The notes under the pieces were generated by a model, which was given only the letters and a program-made list of their open reading frames with translations, searched no databases and had not been told where the DNA came from. The translations under genes were made by a program, and so were the position numbers. From positions 372,001-436,000 of the forward strand of contig NZ_VVIW01000003.1 of the NCBI RefSeq assembly GCF_011682045.1: a DNA stretch of 64,000 nucleotides. The letters are read 5' to 3'. This stretch comes from Massilia aquatica (GTDB taxonomy: Bacteria > Pseudomonadota > Gammaproteobacteria > Burkholderiales > Burkholderiaceae_D). Below are positions 32,493-40,362 of this stretch, in pieces (the first letter of the stretch is position 1; the number at the start of each line of letters is the position of its first letter).

Positions 32493-33353
32493 TTACTGCA
32501 GCAGCGACATGACCATCGAGGACATGCTGTTGCTCTGCTTGAGCATGGCGGTGCCGGCTTGCAGCAGCATCTGGCTGGTGGTCATTTTCGAGCTTTCGCT
32601 GGCGAAGTCGACGTCCATGATGCGGCCGGTGGCGGCCTTGCTGTTGGTGCTGATGTTCGACAAGTTGTTATAGACGTGTTCCAGGCGGTTGGCCGAGGCG
32701 CCCAGGGCCGAACGCACGGTGCCGATCGACGCGATCGCGGTCGAGAGCTTGTCGATCGAGGTCGAGGCGGTGCCGACGCCGGTCAGTTCGGTGCCGCCCG
32801 CAGGCACGGCGACGTAGTTGGCGGTGGTGGCGAGGACGTCGGCATTCAGGGTGGTCATGCTGGCCGACATGTCGACGGTCATTTTTTCGCTGGTGCTCGA
32901 ACCGATCTGGAACGTCATGGACGCGGCGATGGTGCCGCCGGTCAGCAGCTTGGCGCCGCCGAAGGTGGTGTTGTTCATCACGTTGTACAGTTCGGTACCC
33001 AGGGCATCGTATTCCGACTGCATGGCGGTCTTGTCGGCGCCGGTCGAGGAAGCATCGGCCGCTTGCGTGGCCAGGTCCTTCATGCGCACCAGCATGTTGC
33101 TTACTTCGTCGAGCGCGCCTTCAGCGGTTTGCAGCATCGAGGTCGAGTTCTGGGTGTTGCGCATGGCAACGGCCATGCCGCTGGTCTGGGCTTTCAGGCG
33201 GGTGGCGATCTGCAGGCCGGCGGCGTCGTCCATCGACGAATTGATGCGGTAGCCGGTCGACAGGCGGGTCATCGAGGTCGACAGCGAACCCTGGGTGCGG
33301 TTGATTGAATTTTGTGCGGACAGGGCAGCGTTGTTAGTGTGAAGGCTCAGCAT
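32493..33353 (-). CDS. Flagellin, copy 6 of 6 (LafA-like)
   Basis: This is a filament subunit of 286 residues, closest to copy 1 (TELYNVMNNTTFGGAKLL and DVLATTANY in the middle) but with AASMTFQIG and VPAGGTELTGVG. It is the outermost copy, first in the direction of transcription. The region just before the ATG has drifted slightly (GGAGTTCGATC). Its own promoter and leader lie upstream. Confidence 0.95.
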   Translation of the reverse strand: MLSLHTNNAALSAQNSINRTQGSLSTSMTRLSTGYRINSSMDDAAGLQIATRLKAQTSGMAVAMRNTQNSTSMLQTAEGALDEVSNMLVRMKDLATQAADASSTGADKTAMQSEYDALGTELYNVMNNTTFGGAKLLTGGTIAASMTFQIGSSTSEKMTVDMSASMTTLNADVLATTANYVAVPAGGTELTGVGTASTSIDKLSTAIASIGTVRSALGASANRLEHVYNNLSNISTNSKAATGRIMDVDFASESSKMTTSQMLLQAGTAMLKQSNSMSSMVMSLLQ

Positions 33354-33386
33354 GATCGAACTCCAGTGTAGGGGGTGGGAACGTCG

Positions 33387-33449
33387 GAGTCGCGTGCTTC
33401 GCGCTCTCCCAAGTACAAGACGACTGTTTCGCCAAAGTCGTTAAGTGCC
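33387..33449 (-). promoter_or_regulatory. Promoter and leader hairpin of flagellin 6
   Basis: On the minus strand CGGCACTTAA is followed 16 bases later by GTCGTCTTGTA (to 33414). The leader hairpin at 33387-33406 pairs GAGCGCG with CGCGACTC across a 5-base loop, with one bulged A. Confidence 0.6.
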
Positions 33450-34033
33450 GTACGGAAATAAATTGGATTATTTTTGTGTGGCCAAAAAAAATAATCGCAA
33501 AATACATTATTTTCGTTTTTAATCAATCACTTAGCCATTGCAGGCTACGCTCAAGGGCCGATAAATCCGCGCTGCCGGGCACGCGCAAGATGGTTGTTTT
33601 TTCATCAGCCGGGACCCACCATGCACCGCACCTGCCCCGATTAGCCGTTTTACTTGCCAGTCTGCCATGCACGATCGCGTGTGCCATCGCCCAGCCGCTT
33701 CCGCCCATGCCCAAGGCCGTCGCGGCCTGGCACGCATGACTTCCATATATGGATGGCGAGCGGGACCATGTCGGCTTGGGAGGGCGGGGCGGTCTCCTTG
33801 CCCGACTGCGAAACGGTAGCGCAGGCAAGCTTCAAGGCACGCCCGGCGCAGCCGACGATGCGCCGGTCCCGGGAAGCGCAGGCGGGCATTGCCTGACGCT
33901 GCCGCCGCCGCAGTGAAGGCCCGCTTCGACGCCGGTACGCCGTGTCTTTTTCCCCATCCAGGGCGGCCTCATGTACGATCTCGCTGGAGCGCCCACAGCG
34001 CCCCGCCCGATCAAGCTCATCCCCACCGAACAC
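33450..34033. other. Intergenic stretch without a supported gene
   Basis: The first 90 bases are AT-rich and contain runs of A. The rest is GC-rich and open in several frames, but none has a ribosome-binding site or recognisable product. It separates the flagellar locus from the acyltransferase gene. I see no repeat or RNA here. Confidence 0.4.
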
Positions 34034-35158
34034 ATGACCCAAAAAAACGACCCGATCCGTGCCAGCGGCCTCGACACCTTGCGCGCTGCCGCCATCATCC
34101 TTGTCTTGATGTCGCATTATTGCGGTTTTGTCAGCGGGGCAGCGACGTTCGGCGAGCTGGGGAAGGTCGGCTGGGCCGGCGTGGACCTGTTTTTTGTGCT
34201 CAGCGGCTATCTGATCGGGAACCAGATCCTGTCCGCGCTGGCGCGCAAGGAAGATTTTTCCCTGAAGACCTTCTTCGCCAAGCGCCTGCTGCGCACCTTG
34301 CCGAACTATTACGTGGTGCTGGCCGTGTATTTCCTGTTGCCGGATTTGCTGGGCGGCTCCAGCACCGCGCCGCTCTGGCGCTTTCTGACCTTCACGCAAA
34401 ATAGTGGACTGGGCTACGGCCAGACCTTCACGCACTCGTGGTCGCTGTGTATCGAAGAACAATTTTATCTGGCGCTGCCGTTGGTGGTGCTGGCGCTGCG
34501 GCGCTTGCCGCGTCCTTTGACGCTGGCCTGGTGCGTCATTGTTGCTGCCATCGCCGGCGGCATGGCCGCGCGCGCCAGCGGCTTTCTGCTGCACGAGTAC
34601 GATTCGTTTTCGGAGCAACTGTATTACGCGACCCTGTGCCGCTTCGATGCGCTGCTGCCGGGCGTGGCGATTGCCTTGCTGCGCAATTTCCACGGCGCGC
34701 TGTACCAGCGCATCCTGCGGCACGGCAATCTGCTGCTGGCGGCGGGACTGGCCGCGGTCACTGCCACGTTATATGGCGTGCAGCATGACTTGCCCGGTCC
34801 GATGCTGGCCACCACCTTCGGCTTTTCGCTGGTCGCGATGAGCTATGCGCTGCTGGTGCTGGCCGCGCTCAGCCCGGATTCGCTGCTGGGCCGCCTGCGG
34901 ATCCCGGGTGCGACCTCGCTGGCGCTGTGGTCGTACGCGATTTACCTGGTCCACAAGCCGCTGTTCATGGTGGCCGCGCCGCACCTGCGCCGCCTGAAGA
35001 TCGACACCGGCGCGCCGCTGACCGTGCTGCTGATGTTCGCCGCCGGGATCGGCGCCGGCTGGCTGCTGTTCCGCGTGGTCGAGACGCCGTTCATGCAGCT
35101 GCGGGCGAGATGGTATCCATCGCAACACGCCAGAGCGGGGCTGGCGCCGGCGTTGTAA
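34034..35158 (+). CDS. Membrane acyltransferase, acyltransferase-3 (OafA/YrhL) family
   Basis: The 374-residue product is a polytopic membrane protein of about ten helices. It starts GLDTLRAAAIILVLMSHY (the family's catalytic His is in MSHY) and has GWAGVDLFFVLSGYLIG, FAKRLLRTLPNYYVVL and HSWSLCIEEQFYL, all hallmarks of acyltransferase-3. Such proteins O-acylate sugars or other cell-surface molecules; the substrate here is unknown. I chose the ATG of MTQKNDPIRASGLD because the alignment to family members starts there. It reads away from the flagellins. Confidence 0.85.
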   Translation: MTQKNDPIRASGLDTLRAAAIILVLMSHYCGFVSGAATFGELGKVGWAGVDLFFVLSGYLIGNQILSALARKEDFSLKTFFAKRLLRTLPNYYVVLAVYFLLPDLLGGSSTAPLWRFLTFTQNSGLGYGQTFTHSWSLCIEEQFYLALPLVVLALRRLPRPLTLAWCVIVAAIAGGMAARASGFLLHEYDSFSEQLYYATLCRFDALLPGVAIALLRNFHGALYQRILRHGNLLLAAGLAAVTATLYGVQHDLPGPMLATTFGFSLVAMSYALLVLAALSPDSLLGRLRIPGATSLALWSYAIYLVHKPLFMVAAPHLRRLKIDTGAPLTVLLMFAAGIGAGWLLFRVVETPFMQLRARWYPSQHARAGLAPAL

Positions 35159-35287
35159 AGGCGGTGCCAAAAGCGGCGGCGCCGGGATCGCCCGGCGCCA
35201 TCTTTGATATGATGCGTCTTTCCGGTGCGATCATGCGGACCTTGCGCGTCCGCATTCCGGCGCGCACGCGCCCATCCCGCCGCTGGC

Positions 35288-36352
35288 ATGACCGACATCA
35301 TTGACATTTCCGCAGCCGCGCCACAGCACGGCCGACATCACAGGTACACGCACTTGAAATCAACGAATTACCGGGGCAGGAAGCTTTCTGTCGCCCCCAT
35401 GATGGACTGGACCGACCGCCATTGCCGCAAGTTCCATCGCGAAATCACCCGCCACACCTGGCTCTACACCGAGATGGTGACCACCGGCGCGCTGGTGTAC
35501 GGCGACGTCGAACGGCACCTGCGCTTTAACGATGAAGAGCATCCGGTGGCCCTGCAACTGGGCGGCAGCGATCCGGCCGACCTGGCCACCAGCGCCAGGC
35601 TGGGCCAGCAATGGGGCTACGACGAAATCAACCTGAACTGCGGCTGCCCGTCGGAGCGGGTGCAGAAGGGCGCGTTCGGCGCTTGCCTCATGGCCGAACC
35701 GCAACTGGTGGCCGATTGCGTGAAAGCCATGCGCGACGCCGTCACCATCGACGTCACCGTCAAGCACCGCATCGGCATCGACCGCAACGAGGAATACGGC
35801 TTCGTGCGCGATTTCGTCGGCACGATTGCCGATGCCGGCTGTAACACCTTTATCGTGCATGCGCGCAACGCGATCCTCAAGGGACTCTCGCCCAAGGAAA
35901 ACCGCGAGATTCCGCCGCTTAAGTATGAGGTGGCGTACCAGCTCAAGCGCGAGTTTCCTGACCTGGAAATCATCATCAACGGCGGCATCAAGACGTCCGA
36001 CGAGATCGCGCTGCACTTGCAACACGTCGATGGCGTGATGCTGGGACGCGAGGCGTATCACAATCCCTACGTCATGGCCGAGTACGACGCGCGCTTTTAC
36101 GGCGACCATGCGCAGGTCAAGACGCGCGAGCAAGTGCTGGCGGCGATGATCCCGTATATCCAGGCGCAGCTGGACCTGCACGCCGCACGCGGCTTGAAGC
36201 TCAACAGCATCACGCGCCACATGCTGGGCCTGATGGCCGGACTGGGCGGGGCGCGCAGTTTCCGCCAGGTGATGTCGGACCCGAAACGGCTGGCCGCGGC
36301 CGATCCGCATCTGCTGCTCGAAGCGGCGGCCGGCATGCGCCGCGCAGCCTAG
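35288..36352 (+). CDS. dusA: tRNA-dihydrouridine synthase A
   Basis: DusA reduces uridines 20/20a in the tRNA D-loop with FMN. The 354-residue product has the start of the TIM barrel SVAPMMDWTDRHCRKFHR, the EMVTTGALVYGD segment, and the catalytic NLNCGCPSERVQKGAFGACLM (split; catalytic-type Cys at residue 120). It also has VKHRIGIDRNEEYGFV, HARNAILKGLSPKENREIPPL in pattern and NGGIKTSDE. The HARNA-KGLSPKENR-IPPL signature separates DusA from DusB and DusC. The first ~28 residues are not conserved, and an internal start is possible. Confidence 0.95.
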   Translation: MTDIIDISAAAPQHGRHHRYTHLKSTNYRGRKLSVAPMMDWTDRHCRKFHREITRHTWLYTEMVTTGALVYGDVERHLRFNDEEHPVALQLGGSDPADLATSARLGQQWGYDEINLNCGCPSERVQKGAFGACLMAEPQLVADCVKAMRDAVTIDVTVKHRIGIDRNEEYGFVRDFVGTIADAGCNTFIVHARNAILKGLSPKENREIPPLKYEVAYQLKREFPDLEIIINGGIKTSDEIALHLQHVDGVMLGREAYHNPYVMAEYDARFYGDHAQVKTREQVLAAMIPYIQAQLDLHAARGLKLNSITRHMLGLMAGLGGARSFRQVMSDPKRLAAADPHLLLEAAAGMRRAA

Positions 36353-36387
36353 GAGCCTGCGCGGCCTAGCCGCAAGTCGGCATCGCA

Positions 36388-36416
36388 GCATCGTTCCGTC
36401 CCGCACGGAACGATGC
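36388..36416. repeat. Perfect 12-bp inverted repeat after dusA
   Basis: GCATCGTTCCGT (36388-36399) pairs with ACGGAACGATGC (36405-36416) across a 5-base loop. No T-run follows directly, so it is a strong hairpin but not a classical intrinsic terminator. It lies 36 bp after the dusA stop and may mark its 3' end. Confidence 0.5.
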
Positions 36417-36563
36417 GCATGCGGGCGCCGTGCGCGCGCCCTGTTTTCCTCCTTTCTTCGGTCCCCGCATGACTCGCCTTGACTTGGCATGCGCTCGTCT
36501 CTTTCCCCGCGCAGCATAGTTCCAAAAAGAAACTATATTTCAATTGCGCAAACGCATTTTTGC

Positions 36564-36593
36564 TTGCTCTAGAGCAAAATATACCTCTATAAT
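36564..36593 (+). promoter_or_regulatory. Candidate sigma-70 promoter with 14-bp palindrome upstream of the chemoreceptor
   Basis: The perfect palindrome TTGCTCTAGAGCAA (36564-36577) contains a -35-like TTGCTC. A consensus TATAAT follows at 36588-36593 after an 18-base spacer. The palindrome covers the -35 box, as a repressor operator would. The next gene starts 221 bp downstream. Confidence 0.45.
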
Positions 36594-36814
36594 CGGTGCA
36601 TCTCTTGCCTGTTTTCCAATCAGCGCCAGCGCTACTCAAACTGTTGTTGTGTTGAAACAATTCGTTCTCAAATCAACTTTTTTGCATGCGCAGTCACTGT
36701 TTTGATTTATCCTAAATGAAGCGCACATAGCCACGCGTTTCTTCAGAGGCAGCGCCACAGTACCCGCGGTTACCCTAGCTAATTCGATCAATAGTTCCAT
36801 AGAAAAGACGCGAA

Positions 36815-38563
36815 ATGAATTTATCCAACATGAAGGTCGGCACCCGTTTAGGTCTCGGATTTGTCCTGGTCCTGTCTTTTCTGGTCGCAGTCACGATCGT
36901 CGGCATCATCAGCATGGCCCAGATCCAGACGCGCCTGGATAACGTGGTTGGCGTCAACAACGTGGTCACCCGTCTGGTGATCGACATGCGCACCAATGTC
37001 AGCGAGCGCATCGTGTCCTTGCGCATCCTGACCCTGATGACCGATTCGGCCGACATGGAACCGGAAATGAAGCGCATCAAGGAACAGACCGCGCGCTACG
37101 ACGAAGCCCAGAAGAAGCTGAGCGACAAGTTTGCCAGGTCGGCCTCGCCCGAGGAAAAGAGCCTGCTGGCCCAGATCAAGGAACATGAAGCGCTGGCGAT
37201 GCCGGCCGTGGCCAAGGCGTCCGAACTGTGGATGGCCGACAAGGCCGAAGACGCCACCCGCGTCATGATCAAGGAAATCCGCCCGGTCCAGAAAAAATGG
37301 ATGGATGCGCTCGAACAACTCGCCGCCCTCGAAGACAAGCTCAATAGCGCAGCCCAGAAAGACGCCGAAAGCGGCTTCGAAGCGGCCCGCCTGACCATGC
37401 TGATCCTCGGCGGCGTGGCGATCCTGCTGGGCGGCATCGCTGCCGTCTTCATCACCCGCGGCCTGCTCAAGCAGCTCGGCGGCGAACCCGACTACACCGC
37501 CAAGATCGCCAGCAGCATCGCCCATGGCGACCTGTCGGTGCATATCGATACCAGCCACGCCGACAAGGGCAGCCTGCTGATGGAAGTGCGCGAAATGCGC
37601 AACAGCCTGAAAGACATCGTCGGCCAGGTGCGCGGCGGCACGGAAACCATCGGTACCGCCTCGCGTGAAATTGCGGCCGGAAATATCGACCTGTCCTCGC
37701 GTACCGAAATGCAAGCAAGCGCTCTGGAAAAAACCGCCTCTGCCATGGAAGAACTGACCTCGACCGTGAAACAGAACGCCGACAACGCCCGTGAAGCCAA
37801 CCAGCTCGCGGCCAGCGCCTCGGACGTGGCACGCAAGGGTGGCGAAGTGGTTTCGCAAGTGGTCGACACCATGGGCTCGATCAACGCCTCGGCCAACAAG
37901 ATTGTCGACATCATCGGCGTGATCGATGGCATTGCCTTCCAGACCAATATTTTGGCGTTGAACGCGGCGGTGGAAGCTGCCCGTGCCGGCGAACAGGGCC
38001 GCGGTTTCGCGGTCGTGGCCTCCGAAGTGCGCAACCTGGCGCAGCGTTCGGCGGCGGCGGCGAAAGAAATCAAGACCCTGATCGGCGATTCGGTCGAGAA
38101 GGTCGAGCGCGGCAGCAAGCTGGTCGGCCAGGCCGGCGTGACGATGGATGAAGTCGTTGCCAGCGTCAAGCGCGTCACCGACATCATGGGCGAGATCGCC
38201 AACGCCAGCCAGGAACAGAGCGCCGGCATCGAGCAAGTGAACATGTCGATCATCGAGATGGACAGCATGACCCAGCAGAACGCCGCGCTGGTCGAACAAG
38301 CCGCCGCCGCCGCGCAGAGCCTGCAAGACCAGGCCAGCGAACTGGCGCACGTGGTCAGCATCTTCAAGTTGATCGAAGGCGAAGAGGCGCATGTTGCCGC
38401 GTCGCCGGCCATGGTGGTGGCGGCGCCGGCGCGTCCGGTCAAGGCAGCGCCGCTGCGCGTGGCCAAGCCGGCCGCAAAGCGTCCGGCGCCCGCCGCTAGC
38501 GCCGCCGCCAAGCCGAAGAAGGCTGCCGCGACCACCAGCAACGACGAATGGGAAGAATTCTGA
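36815..38563 (+). CDS. Methyl-accepting chemotaxis protein
   Basis: This is an inner-membrane chemoreceptor of 582 residues. It has helix TM1 (about residues 10-33), a four-helix-bundle periplasmic sensor (about 34-190) with [19 protein letters not shown], and TM2 [26 protein letters not shown] domain then precedes the signalling domain, whose hairpin tip reads [42 protein letters not shown] in pattern. The C-terminus ends EWEEF after an Ala/Lys/Pro linker, resembling the NWETF-type CheR/CheB tether. The ligand is not predictable. No che genes are near it. Confidence 0.94.
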   Translation: MNLSNMKVGTRLGLGFVLVLSFLVAVTIVGIISMAQIQTRLDNVVGVNNVVTRLVIDMRTNVSERIVSLRILTLMTDSADMEPEMKRIKEQTARYDEAQKKLSDKFARSASPEEKSLLAQIKEHEALAMPAVAKASELWMADKAEDATRVMIKEIRPVQKKWMDALEQLAALEDKLNSAAQKDAESGFEAARLTMLILGGVAILLGGIAAVFITRGLLKQLGGEPDYTAKIASSIAHGDLSVHIDTSHADKGSLLMEVREMRNSLKDIVGQVRGGTETIGTASREIAAGNIDLSSRTEMQASALEKTASAMEELTSTVKQNADNAREANQLAASASDVARKGGEVVSQVVDTMGSINASANKIVDIIGVIDGIAFQTNILALNAAVEAARAGEQGRGFAVVASEVRNLAQRSAAAAKEIKTLIGDSVEKVERGSKLVGQAGVTMDEVVASVKRVTDIMGEIANASQEQSAGIEQVNMSIIEMDSMTQQNAALVEQAAAAAQSLQDQASELAHVVSIFKLIEGEEAHVAASPAMVVAAPARPVKAAPLRVAKPAAKRPAPAASAAAKPKKAAATTSNDEWEEF

Positions 38564-38671
38564 TCCGCATTCCGGGCCGGTAAGGACGGGGCGGGCAGTG
38601 CGGTAAACAGCCGCAGCGTTAGCGTCGACGTAACACAGACGCGCGATTGAACGTTACATTAGGGAAATTGT

Positions 38672-39013
38672 ATGTTGACCTCTACGCGTTTTAGCAGTGT
38701 GTTTGCCGGCTTGCTGGTGTGTGGCGCCGCTGCGGCGGCCGAAGTGCCGGCCAGTTTCGACGCCGGCAAGTGCAAGGCCGAGTATCCCAAGGCCTCGCTG
38801 ATGAACGAGGAGCAAGGTACGGTGTCGATGTCCTTCCTGGTCAGCCCGGACGGCTCGGTGGTCGAATCGAAGCTGGAAAAGACCAGCGGCTTCAAGAATC
38901 TCGACAAGGCCGCCATCAAATCGATCAGCGCCTGCAAGTTCAAGCCCGGCACCAAGGATGGCGCCCCGGCCCAGACCTGGACCAAGGTCGACTACGCCTG
39001 GAAGCTCGACTAA
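38672..39013 (+). CDS. Secreted TonB C-terminal domain protein
   Basis: The 113-residue product has a signal peptide (about residues 1-22, AAAAA-EV) and then only a TonB_C fold: CKAEYPKASLMNEEQGTVSMSFLVSPDGSVVESKLEKTSGFKNLDKAAIKSISACKFKPG in pattern. There is no membrane anchor or Pro-rich spacer as in true TonB, so it is a stand-alone periplasmic domain of unknown partner. The ATG has AGGGA upstream. Confidence 0.8.
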   Translation: MLTSTRFSSVFAGLLVCGAAAAAEVPASFDAGKCKAEYPKASLMNEEQGTVSMSFLVSPDGSVVESKLEKTSGFKNLDKAAIKSISACKFKPGTKDGAPAQTWTKVDYAWKLD

Positions 39014-39096
39014 GCGGATCCACCTTCACGCCCCGCCGGTGTCCCCGGCGGTGTCAGACCTGACACCAGTGGTTGACCTATTGCTAGTGCGCATGT

Positions 39097-40332
39097 ATGT
39101 TCCCGCGCATGCACATCAAACTCCTCATTGCCGCCGCTTGCCTGCTGGGCCTGTTTTCGACTATCGGCGCCTCGCTGCCGTATCCGATCCTGCCGCCGCT
39201 GTTCGCCTCGGGCGCGGCCAACGGTCTCAATTCCTTTCTCGGACTGCCGCCCAAAATGCTGTTCGGCCTGGCGCTGATGATCAATCCGCTTGGCTTGTTG
39301 ATCGGTAATACCCTGCTCGGCCCGCTGTCGGACCGCTACGGCCGCCGCCCGCTGCTGATGCTGACCACCATCGGCGCCGCCCTCGGCCACATGCTCACGG
39401 CGGCCGCGCTGCTGCTCGAATCGTATCCGCTGTTTATCGTGGCGCGTTTCGGTACCGGTTTGTTGGAAGGCAACGGCGCGGTGGTGCGCGCGATGCTGGC
39501 CGACCGCCTCGAGGGCGACTTGCGCGTGCGCGCCATGTCCTGGCTGAACGGGGCCTTTTACCTGGGCTGGCTGGCCGGGCCGCTGCTGGCCGGCGCCACC
39601 GTGGCGTGGGGCATCACGGTGCCGTTCTGGATCGCCGCCGGCGCCCTGGTCATGACCAGCTTGCTGGTGGCGCTGGTGCTGCCGCGCGAGACGCCGTCGC
39701 TGGCCACTACCTCATGGTGGTACGTGGCGCGCCACCAGCATGCCTTCCACTTGCTGCGCCACGCCGACCTGCGCAAACTGTTCATCGTCCAGTTCGCCTA
39801 TACCTGCGGCGTGACCGCCTTCTACGAATTCTATCCCTTGTGGCTGGTGGAGTTTCCCGGCTACGGCACACCCGGCATCGCCTGGGTCACGGCCGGCCTG
39901 TGCGCGGTGATGACCCTGACCGCCGTGTTCGCCGGCGGGCCGAGCCGTTTCGCGCCGCTGCAACGGGCTGCCTGGAGCGCATTCGCCTGCGCCACGGCGA
40001 TCGCGGCGGTGGCGCTCGGGCATGTCTGGCTGGGACTGGCGGCGATCGTGCTGTTCGGGATTCCGAATGCGTTCTACAACGCCATCGTGCCGGGCTGGTG
40101 CGCGGAGCGCTTCGGCGCGCTGGGGCAGGGCGCCGTCATGGGCTTGCTGTCGACCACGTTCTGCCTGGCTAATATCGTCATGGCGCTGGCCGGATCGGTG
40201 CTGACCCTGTTCGATACGCGCCTGATCCTGCTGCTGGGCGCGCTCTTGTCGGCCTGGGCCGCCTGGCGCCTGATGGGCTGGCGCGTGCAGATGGCGGGCC
40301 CGGCCGTGGCGAGCGCGCCGCTCAAGGAGTAA
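39097..40332 (+). CDS. Major facilitator superfamily transporter
   Basis: The 411-residue inner-membrane permease has about 12 helices. The MFS loop 2-3 signature reads GPLSDRYGRRPLLM (about residues 72-85), and the N-terminal pattern GASLPYPILPPLF recalls multidrug-type MFS. The substrate is unknown. Three in-frame starts lie within 16 bases (39097 and 39109 are the likeliest), none with a clear ribosome-binding site. It is convergent with the next gene. Confidence 0.85.
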   Translation: MFPRMHIKLLIAAACLLGLFSTIGASLPYPILPPLFASGAANGLNSFLGLPPKMLFGLALMINPLGLLIGNTLLGPLSDRYGRRPLLMLTTIGAALGHMLTAAALLLESYPLFIVARFGTGLLEGNGAVVRAMLADRLEGDLRVRAMSWLNGAFYLGWLAGPLLAGATVAWGITVPFWIAAGALVMTSLLVALVLPRETPSLATTSWWYVARHQHAFHLLRHADLRKLFIVQFAYTCGVTAFYEFYPLWLVEFPGYGTPGIAWVTAGLCAVMTLTAVFAGGPSRFAPLQRAAWSAFACATAIAAVALGHVWLGLAAIVLFGIPNAFYNAIVPGWCAERFGALGQGAVMGLLSTTFCLANIVMALAGSVLTLFDTRLILLLGALLSAWAAWRLMGWRVQMAGPAVASAPLKE

Positions 40333-40336
40333 ACCA

Positions 40337-40356
40337 GGGCGCAGCCTACTGCGCCC
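40337..40356. terminator. Hairpin between convergent genes
   Basis: GGGCGCAG (40337-40344) pairs with CTGCGCCC (40349-40356) across a 4-base loop, between the convergent MFS and acyltransferase stops. There is no long T-run on either side, so it is only a possible bidirectional terminator. Confidence 0.4.
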
Positions 40357-40362
40357 TTGCCG

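Noticed and set aside
27219-33308. Long plus-strand frames repeated opposite every flagellin gene
   Set aside because: They repeat only because the flagellin genes repeat. The sequence is a mirror of conserved flagellin codons and has no start signals.
33450-34033. Several short open frames on both strands between flagellin 6 and the acyltransferase gene
   Set aside because: None has a ribosome-binding site, recognisable domain or believable composition.
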